Shown one piece after another: positions 6,746 through 13,149 of a stretch of 13,360 bases of DNA. The notes under the pieces are model-generated. The model was not told where the DNA came from, made no database searches, and was given only the letters and a program-made list of their open reading frames with translations. The translations under genes were made by a program, and so were the position numbers. Position 1 is the first letter of the stretch. Each line of letters opens with the position of its first letter. Source of the stretch: a bacterium (lineage in GTDB: Bacteria > Hydrothermota > UBA3073 > JACQXS01 > JAUWAR01); assembly GCA_030601965.1 (NCBI GenBank), contig JAUWAR010000024.1:1-13360 (forward strand). Reading direction: 5' to 3'.

Positions 6746-8140
6746 ATGTTAGATAAAAAAGAAATAGAGGAACTTTTAGATATTGCGCAGGAAAATGGGG
6801 GAGGGTTTGCTGAACTTTACTATGAGAAAAAAGAGAGTGATATAATTTCAATGGAAGAGAATAAAATCAAAAGTGTGAAATCAGGGGATTCAGAAGGAGT
6901 GGGCATTAGAGTAATCTCAGGAGATAAGACAGGCTATGCCTATTCAGAGGACCTTTCTTTTGATGCACTCAAAAATACTGCTATCACCTCTTCGAAAATT
7001 GCTAAAGATAAAGCAAAAACTTCTTTTTCGCGACTCTCTCCAAAAAGAAAACCTGTTCTTGTTGCGCCAATATCTATTCCCCCAGAAGAAGTGAAGAAAA
7101 GTGAAAAAGTGAGTCTTGTTAAGAGGGTAAATGAGACAGCAAGAAGAGATGATAGGATAAAACAGGTTTTAATTGGTTATCAAGATATGAGGCGTCATTT
7201 CTTGGTAGCAAATTCTCTGGGCTTATTTATAGAAGACACAGAAATCTATACAAGACTGGGCACACAAGTTCTGGCAATAAAGGGTAATATTGCACATCCT
7301 GGCATGGCTGTGAAAGGTGGTTATATAGGATATGAGCTTTATAAGGGAGATGTGCCTGAGAAGATTGCACAAGAGGCGGTGGATATGGCAACTACTATGC
7401 TTTCTGCAAAAGAAGCACCAGCAGGTGAGATGCCTGTTGTTATTGCAAGAGGCAATGGCTCAGTTCTTATACACGAGGCAATTGGACATGGGCTTGAAGC
7501 GGACCATATCCAGAAAAATGATTCGGCATATACAGATAAACTTGAGAAATTAATTTGTTCGGAACTTGTTACTATTGTTGATGACCCAACAATTCCATAT
7601 CAAGGAGGTTCAATAAAGATAGATAGTGAAGGAACAGATGCCACGAGGACTGTCCTGGTGGAAAAGGGAATTCTCAAGGGTTTTATGTATGACTATCTCA
7701 CTGCAAAAAAGGAAAATGCACAACTTACTGGGAATGGAAGAAGGGAATCTTTTAAGCACTATCCAATCCCCAGAATGACCAATACCTGTCTTCTTAATGG
7801 CGAATCTTCTTTTGACGAGATATTAAAATCAACAGAAAAAGGATTTTATGCAAAAAAATTCAGTGGGGGACAGGTGAACACAGCAAGTGGAGATTTCACA
7901 TTCAGTGTAATTGAGGGATATATGATAGAGAATGGGAAAATTACCTTCCCTGTAAGAGGAGCAACACTTATCGGTAATGGCATAGAAGTTCTTAAAAATG
8001 TGGATATGGTAGGCAATGATTTTATCTTCTCTCCTGGTGGAGGGGTATGTGGAAAAGGTCAACATGCCCTTGTAGGACATGGACAACCTACTATAAGAGT
8101 AAAGAAACTCGTTGTTGGAGGAACAAGGATAGGTTCATAG
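6746..8140 (+). CDS. tldD: TldD metalloprotease subunit
   Basis: A 464-residue peptidase U62 family protein, the catalytic half of the TldD/TldE protease. It carries the zinc-site motif HEAIGHGLEADH (243-254), with His243, Glu244 and His248 of HExxxH. A conserved cysteine in SPGGGVCGKGQH (Cys435) is the expected third ligand. The N-terminal domain (about 1-115) has the family's D-G-V-G-I-R-V-type segment (EGVGIRVISGDKTGYAYS, 50-67). Known TldD/E proteins form a heterodimer that threads and degrades unfolded peptides; in E. coli it is needed for maturation of microcin B17 and for CcdA turnover. Length is near the usual 450-480. The start at ATG 6746 has no Shine-Dalgarno and is preceded by a perfect palindrome and a TTGACA box. 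The TAG stop (8138-8140) is supplied by the start of the heptamer repeat that fills the gap to tldE. Confidence 0.93.
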   Translation: MLDKKEIEELLDIAQENGGGFAELYYEKKESDIISMEENKIKSVKSGDSEGVGIRVISGDKTGYAYSEDLSFDALKNTAITSSKIAKDKAKTSFSRLSPKRKPVLVAPISIPPEEVKKSEKVSLVKRVNETARRDDRIKQVLIGYQDMRRHFLVANSLGLFIEDTEIYTRLGTQVLAIKGNIAHPGMAVKGGYIGYELYKGDVPEKIAQEAVDMATTMLSAKEAPAGEMPVVIARGNGSVLIHEAIGHGLEADHIQKNDSAYTDKLEKLICSELVTIVDDPTIPYQGGSIKIDSEGTDATRTVLVEKGILKGFMYDYLTAKKENAQLTGNGRRESFKHYPIPRMTNTCLLNGESSFDEILKSTEKGFYAKKFSGGQVNTASGDFTFSVIEGYMIENGKITFPVRGATLIGNGIEVLKNVDMVGNDFIFSPGGGVCGKGQHALVGHGQPTIRVKKLVVGGTRIGS

Positions 8141-8202
8141 TTCATGGTTCATAGTTGATGGATAAAATAACTAATAACCAATAACCATGAACCAATAACT
8201 AT
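8133..8202 (+). repeat. Ten-heptamer element, copy B2 (tldD-tldE spacer)
   Basis: Exactly ten 7-mers on plus: GTTCATA, GTTCATG, GTTCATA, GTTGATG, spacer GATAAAA, then TAACTAA, TAACCAA, TAACCAT, GAACCAA, TAACTAT. It begins inside the last sense codons of tldD, provides the tldD stop, and ends 1 nt before the tldE ATG. GTTCATGGTT (8140-8149) can pair perfectly with AACCATGAAC (8183-8192). Confidence 0.88.
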
Positions 8203-8203
8203 T

Positions 8204-9541
8204 ATGAATTATTTAGAATTTGCACAAGACATAGTTAAAAAAGCCTTAAAGTCAGGAGCAGACCAAAGTGAAGTATATATTATAAAAGGTAAGGAAATGG
8301 AAATAAGAACAGCAAAAATGAAAATTGAATCTATAAAGGAGGCAAGAAAACTCGGTATGGGTATAAGAGTTATTGTGAATAAAGGCATTGGAAGTGTCTA
8401 TACCTCTAATATGAAACAAGATAATATAGAAAAACTGATTGATGAAAGTATTGCTCTGGCAAGGGAGGCATCAGAGGATAAATTCAATCTATTTTATAAG
8501 CCCTGCTCGGTTCCAAAAGAGATTGATATATATGATGAAAAGATTGAACAAACACCTATTGAGGAAAAGGTTGAAATTGTGAGAATTATGGAAAAGACGG
8601 CTTTTGAATCTAATAAAATGATAACAGCGAGCAATTATGTAAGTTATAATGATGAAACAAGAGAGGTTTTTATCGTAAATTCAAATGGGCTTTCTTATTC
8701 TTATAAAGAGGCAGGTTGTGGAATAGGTGGAGAGTTTATTGCAACAAAAGGAGAGATTAAACAGAGTGGATATGGTATGCAGATATCAAGGTCTTTTGAT
8801 AAACTGAACCCATGCAAGGTAGGAAAAGAGGGTGCAGGGGAAGCGTGTTTATCTCTTGGAGGAAAACCTGTAAAGACTGGAAAATTCTCTGTGGTATTAA
8901 AGCCAGAAGCCTGCGGGTCATTTCTTTCAGGGATAGCTAACGCAATTAATGGTAGGAAATGTATGCAGAGAAATTCCTTTCTCTGGGATAAACAGGGAGA
9001 GAAGATTGGCTCAGATATACTGAATATTATTGACGATGGAACAAATCCGGAGTGGGCAGGAACAAGTCCCGTTGACGATGAGGGTGTAATAAAGACCAAA
9101 AGAGAGATGATAAAAAACGGGGTTCTGCAAGGGTTCTTATATGATATTTATACTGCATCTAAAAAGGGAATTACTCCAACTGGAAATGCAAAAAGACCTT
9201 CTTATGCTGCTGACCCCATGATATCTCCAAATAACTTGTTTGTTATGCCGGGAGATAAAACTCCAGAAGAAATAATCAGCCAGATAGACGAGGGATTTTA
9301 TATTACTTCTACTATTGGGTTTGGTATTAATCCTATAACAGGTGATTTTTCTGTAGGTGCTTGTGGAGTGTGGATAAAGGGAGGCAAGTTCACACTCCCT
9401 GTTGCAGGTGTAACTATTGCAAGCAATATGAAAGAGATGCTAAAAAATATTGACGCAATAGCAAATGACCCTAAAGAAGTAGGCAATGGCATTATCTCTC
9501 CAACAATCAGGATAAAAGAGATGACAATTGCAGGGGAATAA
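8204..9541 (+). CDS. tldE: TldE/PmbA, partner subunit of the TldD protease
   Basis: A 445-residue U62-family protein, related to TldD but lacking HExxxH, as expected of the non-catalytic TldE (PmbA) subunit. Family segments seen are ADQSEVYIIKGKEMEIR near the start, LGMGIRVIVNKGIGSVYTS (about 49-67), the SGDFSVGACGVWI-type C-terminal region, where TldD would have its metal cysteine, and a VAGVTIASNMKEML helix. TldE shapes the closed proteolytic chamber with TldD, and the adjacent same-strand pair is the normal arrangement. ATG 8204 has no Shine-Dalgarno: the 70 bp before it are the heptamer repeat. Translation may therefore depend on coupling, on a fold of the repeat, or on another initiation route. 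The 3' end overlaps the convergent helicase gene by 35 bp. Confidence 0.92.
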   Translation: MNYLEFAQDIVKKALKSGADQSEVYIIKGKEMEIRTAKMKIESIKEARKLGMGIRVIVNKGIGSVYTSNMKQDNIEKLIDESIALAREASEDKFNLFYKPCSVPKEIDIYDEKIEQTPIEEKVEIVRIMEKTAFESNKMITASNYVSYNDETREVFIVNSNGLSYSYKEAGCGIGGEFIATKGEIKQSGYGMQISRSFDKLNPCKVGKEGAGEACLSLGGKPVKTGKFSVVLKPEACGSFLSGIANAINGRKCMQRNSFLWDKQGEKIGSDILNIIDDGTNPEWAGTSPVDDEGVIKTKREMIKNGVLQGFLYDIYTASKKGITPTGNAKRPSYAADPMISPNNLFVMPGDKTPEEIISQIDEGFYITSTIGFGINPITGDFSVGACGVWIKGGKFTLPVAGVTIASNMKEMLKNIDAIANDPKEVGNGIISPTIRIKEMTIAGE

Positions 9542-11627
9542 GAAGTTGCATAATCTTTAATCCTGTTTCTTTAGAGATTTCCTGAAAACAGATATTTTTT
9601 ATATAATCTATAAACTCCTCTAATCTTAAACTTGCAATTATAGCCTCCCTTTTCATATCCTGTGAAAGAAAATTAAAAAAGGTTCCAAAATTCAAGAAAT
9701 ATTTGAGATGGAATGCTATTTTTTCTGCGGTTTCTATCAATTCATCCTCGGTAAAAAGTAACTGTGAAGGGTCCAAGATTTTCTCAGTAACGAATAAAAA
9801 GTCACCTACATCTTCAACCTTTATTCCTTTATTATTTACAGTCTGTTGCCATAGGAGTTCATACATAGGACCCACAAAATGAAATATAAAAACCTTTCCC
9901 TCTGCTTTGAAATATGGAAATGTTTTCTCGTCAACACTCTCAAAGATTTGTTCCTTTAATTTCTTGCCTATTTGAAAGTCCCAGTGCATAGCCTTATTTC
10001 CAGAGAAAACCCTTTCCCTACCTCCTATGCCTTTTAGAGGAGTGACGTAGATTATATTTTTATCTATAGAGGCGATACTCCATCTCCTACCACCAAGGCC
10101 GAATCTTGGTAAGGGCTTTTGGATAATCCCTATTTTTTTACCTGTCTTTGCGTCAATTACCATATATTCAAAACCATCCGGGATATTTGAGTGCACCTTG
10201 CCCATACCTATAACTCTTCCAAGTTTTGGTGTTAGAAAAAAGAGTTTCCCCTTTGAACATTCAATTACTTCTTTTTCTAATAATGATTCTACAATTCTTT
10301 CAATATCGCTCTCTTTCATTGCTGAGCCAAGCAGTCTCTTTATTGAGCCCAGACTTGTTCCACCTGCCCTTTTTTGGTAAAGATAAGAAAATATCTGTTG
10401 ACATCCTACTGATGGGTCAAATATCCTTTGTTTTTTGGTTAGTCTTCCACATTTTACCTCTTCAAATGAGGTATAAAAGAGTATCCTCTCAAACTGAGAG
10501 GAGTAAATACCATAGGCAAGCATGTAATTTTCTCTTCTTCTGCATCCCCTTCCGATTCTTTGCAGTAAGGAATTTACATCAGGTGGAGGTCCAAAAAGCA
10601 CTACTGCATCTATATTTCCAATATCTATGCCAAATTCAAGGGTAGAAGTGGCAATACAAATGCCCACAGGACTATTATGCATAATATCTTCTATCTCTTC
10701 TCGTTCTCCTTTACCCAAACTCCCGTGGTGAACCCATACCCTGTCATTAAATGGAGGTTTCCTGAACTGTTTTACAAGAGCCTCTGCTTCCTGGCGGGAG
10801 TTCACAAATGCAAGCACTTTTTTTATATTTCTTCTTTTAAACTCCCTAATAAGTGAAGAAAAAACATTATCCTTACCAAAAAGGTAATATTCAATCTCAA
10901 GATTTCCAGGGACTGTAACTACCTTAAAATCAGGAGGCAAATAGAGATTTCCTATCTCTTGTGGGTCTGATATAGTAGCAGATAGGGCATAGAATTTGAT
11001 TTGGTTATTGGTTATTGGTTCATGGTTATTAGTTATTTTACCTATGAACTTAAGTCTCTCAAGTAGTATCTTAAGTTGGTCTCCTCTATAAGAATTATAA
11101 AGCAGGTGAATTTCATCAAGCACTATGACCTTAAGATTCCCAAAAATCTGAGGATGTCGTGATATAAGTGAGTCCAGAGACTCGGGAGTTGTAATCAGAA
11201 AGGGTTCTGGTTTTTTTAGATTAAACTCTTTTCTATCACCTGTTCTTCTTCCAAGACCTATACCAAGTTGTTCTAAAGGGGGTTTTAACCTTTCGTACAA
11301 ATCGTTCACAAGTGCCCTTGTAGGCGATACATAGAGGATACTTAACTGGTTATTGGTTATTGGTTCATGGTTATTGGTTATCTTATCTCTGATACGAAGT
11401 GACGAAGTCAACCATGAACTATGAACTATGAACTTTTCTATGATAGGGGCTACTATTGCCTCTGTCTTACCAGTAGCCGCGGGTGAAGAAATCACAAGAT
11501 TTTCGCCATCAAGAATAAGTGGAATAGTCTTTCTCTGTATTTCTTGTAATTTACCAAAAGTTCCAAAAAATACATTCCAGGTATGGGAAAGCCTTTTCTT
11601 AATCTCTAAATCGGTTTCTATGTCCAT
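9507..11627 (-). CDS. Lhr-like superfamily 2 DEIH-box helicase
   Basis: A 706-residue SF2 helicase. Motifs in order: Q-like LQEIQ (27-31), Walker A SPAATGKTEA (48-57), Ia PTRAL (102-106), II DEIH (171-174), III SAT (216-218), IV AFVNSR (273-278), V ATSTLEFGIDIGNIDAVV (326-343), VI QRIGRGCRR (356-364). DEIH and the QRIGRxxR box fit the Lhr group, which translocates 3'-5' on single-stranded DNA and is linked to repair. The C-terminal part (about 400-706) would hold winged-helix and beta-barrel elements but lacks the extension of full-length Lhr. Two heptamer-repeat insertions lie in the core, at residues 65-94 (between motifs I and Ia) and 193-209 (between II and III); both keep the frame. The gene starts 3 bp after the btuF-like stop with no Shine-Dalgarno, so translation is probably coupled. 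It ends inside tldE on the opposite strand. Confidence 0.85.
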   Translation of the reverse strand: MDIETDLEIKKRLSHTWNVFFGTFGKLQEIQRKTIPLILDGENLVISSPAATGKTEAIVAPIIEKFIVHSSWLTSSLRIRDKITNNHEPITNNQLSILYVSPTRALVNDLYERLKPPLEQLGIGLGRRTGDRKEFNLKKPEPFLITTPESLDSLISRHPQIFGNLKVIVLDEIHLLYNSYRGDQLKILLERLKFIGKITNNHEPITNNQIKFYALSATISDPQEIGNLYLPPDFKVVTVPGNLEIEYYLFGKDNVFSSLIREFKRRNIKKVLAFVNSRQEAEALVKQFRKPPFNDRVWVHHGSLGKGEREEIEDIMHNSPVGICIATSTLEFGIDIGNIDAVVLFGPPPDVNSLLQRIGRGCRRRENYMLAYGIYSSQFERILFYTSFEEVKCGRLTKKQRIFDPSVGCQQIFSYLYQKRAGGTSLGSIKRLLGSAMKESDIERIVESLLEKEVIECSKGKLFFLTPKLGRVIGMGKVHSNIPDGFEYMVIDAKTGKKIGIIQKPLPRFGLGGRRWSIASIDKNIIYVTPLKGIGGRERVFSGNKAMHWDFQIGKKLKEQIFESVDEKTFPYFKAEGKVFIFHFVGPMYELLWQQTVNNKGIKVEDVGDFLFVTEKILDPSQLLFTEDELIETAEKIAFHLKYFLNFGTFFNFLSQDMKREAIIASLRLEEFIDYIKNICFQEISKETGLKIMQLLIPLQLSSLLS
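11001..11049 (-). repeat. Heptamer element, short copy B4 (inside helicase)
   Basis: On minus, seven 7-mers: GTTCATA, spacer GGTAAAA, TAACTAA, TAACCAT, GAACCAA, TAACCAA, TAACCAA. Compared with the 70-bp form it lacks three left units (21 bp, frame-neutral). It codes for helicase residues 193-209, including ITNNHEPITNNQ, between motifs II and III. Confidence 0.85.
11346..11433 (-). repeat. Heptamer element, long copy B3 (inside helicase)
   Basis: On minus: GTTCATA, GTTCATA, GTTCATG, GTTGACT, an extra 18 bp (TCGTCACTTCGTATCAGA), spacer GATAAGA, then TAACCAA, TAACCAT, GAACCAA, TAACCAA, TAACCAG. The 18 bp are a frame-neutral insert. It codes for helicase residues 65-94, including VHSSWLTSS and ITNNHEPITNNQ. 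GTTCATGGTT and AACCATGAAC can pair, as in copy B2. Confidence 0.85.
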
Positions 11628-11630
11628 ATA

Positions 11631-12431
11631 TTATCGGGACTGGAAAGTCCCTCCCACAGTAGAATATATTCTCTTATGTAATTCCTCTATCCCTTGGACT
11701 ACTCGGGGACCCGGTCTTACTAACAGGTTTATATCTATGTTACTATAGACTTGTTTGTGTTTAATAGCGGATATATTTTTCCATCCCATCCTCTTTTCTG
11801 GATTTGTAAAATTCTTGTGTAATATAATTATTACTTCTGGATTTCTCTTTATTACAAGTTCTTGATTGATAACTGGATACGCTTTTTCTATATCCTCAAA
11901 TATATTTATTCCTCCTGCAATTCCTATAAGTTCCGTTATAAAACTCTTTCTACCACAGGTCATAAGCGGGAGTTCTGAAATCTCTATAAATACTTTTGTT
12001 TTTGTGCCTTTTATAGAAACGACTTCAAATCGTGCCAATGTCTTTTTCATTTTATTCACAAGGCTATCCGCGTTTTCTTTTTCCCCAAGTATTTCTCCAA
12101 TTTCAAGGATTGCCTGATAAATCTCTCCTATATTCTTTGGTGCTATAACCTTTATGTTAAGTTCCAGTTTGTTTAATTTGCTCCATAATCTTTTTTGTTC
12201 TGTATCTTCAACAAACACGATATCTGGACAAAGCCCATAGATAGTCTCAAAATTGGGTGAGGAAAAAGAACCAACAATAGGTTTGTCTATGCCTGGGGGC
12301 CAATCACAGGGTTTTACCACACCAACGAGTTTATCCTGAGCACCTATGGCATATATAATCTCTGTAACACTGGGAACAAGTGATACTACACGCTCTATAC
12401 TACATAGAAGGAGAGCAAAAAGTAAGAACAT
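11631..12431 (-). CDS. BtuF-like periplasmic substrate-binding protein (cobalamin/iron-chelate type)
   Basis: A 266-residue protein of the PeripBP_2 (BtuF/FhuD-like) family, with a rigid helix joining two lobes. It has IERVVSLVPSVTEIIYAIGAQDKLVGVV (12-39), PIVGSFSSPNFETIYGLCPDIVFVE (51-75), the ELPLMTCGRKSFITELIGIAGGINIF middle segment and LLVRPGPRVVQGIEEL (236-251), typical of BtuF-type proteins. These bind vitamin B12 or iron chelates in the periplasm and pass them to an ABC importer; no permease or ATPase gene is nearby. The N-terminal leader is very short (MFLLFALLLCS) and lacks basic residues. An in-frame TAA just before ATG 12431 rules out extension. Export is therefore likely but atypical. 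The last ten residues (TVGGTFQSR region, 257-266) and the TAA lie in or next to a palindrome and may be repeat-derived. No Shine-Dalgarno; a good promoter ends 12 nt upstream. The helicase follows 3 bp downstream. Confidence 0.82.
   Translation of the reverse strand: MFLLFALLLCSIERVVSLVPSVTEIIYAIGAQDKLVGVVKPCDWPPGIDKPIVGSFSSPNFETIYGLCPDIVFVEDTEQKRLWSKLNKLELNIKVIAPKNIGEIYQAILEIGEILGEKENADSLVNKMKKTLARFEVVSIKGTKTKVFIEISELPLMTCGRKSFITELIGIAGGINIFEDIEKAYPVINQELVIKRNPEVIIILHKNFTNPEKRMGWKNISAIKHKQVYSNIDINLLVRPGPRVVQGIEELHKRIYSTVGGTFQSR
11636..11651. repeat. Small palindrome at the btuF-helicase junction
   Basis: GGGACT (11636-11641), loop GGAA, AGTCCC (11646-11651). It encodes the last residues of the BtuF-like protein and ends 9 bp before the helicase ATG, where a ribosome-binding site would be expected. 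Confidence 0.5.
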
Positions 12432-12443
12432 TTACAATGTGGA

Positions 12444-12472
12444 AATACACTGCATTTTTTGCAATTTGTCAA
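12444..12472 (-). promoter_or_regulatory. Sigma70-type promoter of the btuF-helicase unit
   Basis: On minus TTGACA (12472-12467), exactly 17 bp, then TGTATT (12449-12444). The ATG is 12 nt after the -10, so the leader would be about 5-7 nt with no room for a Shine-Dalgarno. Confidence 0.6.
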
Positions 12473-12494
12473 GTATAAATTTTCTTGTGTTATT

Positions 12495-12521
12495 AAATCC
12501 ACTTTATCCGTTGAATCCGCT
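12495..12521 (-). repeat. Nine-base-period repeat after the membrane-protein gene
   Basis: On plus the core ATCC recurs at 12497, 12506 and 12515, exactly 9 bp apart (AATCCAC, TATCCGT, AATCCGC). On minus the unit reads roughly GCGGATTCA, ACGGATAAA, GTGGATTTA. It sits between the membrane-protein stop and the btuF promoter. Confidence 0.5.
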
Positions 12522-12528
12522 TACTTAA

Positions 12529-13149
12529 TCATTTCTTAATGGTCAAAATAAATCCCAATGCTACCGAGAGCATTGCTGCACATAAAACCCGGAAATGCCC
12601 TGGTAGTGAAAAAGTTATTGTATGAGCTGGCAACCAGAACCAGAGGATAGTCATTGGAATCGAGCCCCAACTCAAACAGGGAAACCATACTCTTGCATCT
12701 AATTTTTCCTTAAACTCTTGTGCACTTACCAATCCTTGTTTTTCAATTAACCTATTGAAATATTCGTGGGTTAGCATCATAAAATAAGCATAGCCACCCA
12801 AAACATTAATCCATAGGCTCTTTGAAAATTGTGGTGCAAAGCTAAACCATAATTTTTTGGAAATAAGTTCTCTCTCAACACCTCCACTAAATAGAGGGAA
12901 TACCCAGGCAAACCATACTCCAAAAAGTCCCCAAACGAAAAATCTTTGAACTGGATGAGTTATTTTCCAACTACCAGTTCTGAGCCGCATTTTCAAACAT
13001 TCTCCAAAAGTTCCAAGTAAAGCTACTTTAAAAAATCCCATCTGAAGAGGATAAGCTTTAGTTAGCTCAATAAAAGGTCTAAGAAAAATTATTATAAGTG
13101 CAACCAAAATACAAAAATAAATTGGGCCAATCAAATCTCCTTTTTTCAT
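12529..13149 (-). CDS. Multi-pass membrane protein, weakly Mpv17/PMP22-like
   Basis: A 206-residue protein with hydrophobic segments at about 6-24, 36-50, 69-86, 112-127 and 160-200. I do not recognise a firm bacterial family. The order of features recalls Mpv17/PMP22: an early GE-CLKMRLRTGSW stretch (49-61, cf. the GDxxxQ region), then RFFVWGLFGVWFAW (69-82), and near the end WFWLPAHTITFSLPGHFRVL (170-189), comparable to the Mpv17 W-x-P-x5-F-x3-P-x2-R-V-L signature. Mpv17 proteins form channels in eukaryotic organelle membranes, so the function here is open. A good Shine-Dalgarno (AGGAG) lies within the end of the PaaK-like gene, and the ATG overlaps that gene's TGA (ATGA), so the two are translated together. 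A link to CoA-ester or aromatic-acid metabolism is only contextual. Confidence 0.7.
   Translation of the reverse strand: MKKGDLIGPIYFCILVALIIIFLRPFIELTKAYPLQMGFFKVALLGTFGECLKMRLRTGSWKITHPVQRFFVWGLFGVWFAWVFPLFSGGVERELISKKLWFSFAPQFSKSLWINVLGGYAYFMMLTHEYFNRLIEKQGLVSAQEFKEKLDARVWFPCLSWGSIPMTILWFWLPAHTITFSLPGHFRVLCAAMLSVALGFILTIKK

Noticed and set aside
8701..9099. 132-codon minus-strand ORF inside tldE
   Set aside because: Shadow of a well-supported gene, with no recognisable domain; the same applies to the antisense ORFs at 1045-1308, 1582-1938 and 10226-10645.
4484..11433. Heptamer elements as CRISPR repeats
   Set aside because: No regular repeat-spacer array; copies are kilobases apart, have internal 7-bp periodicity and are partly coding.
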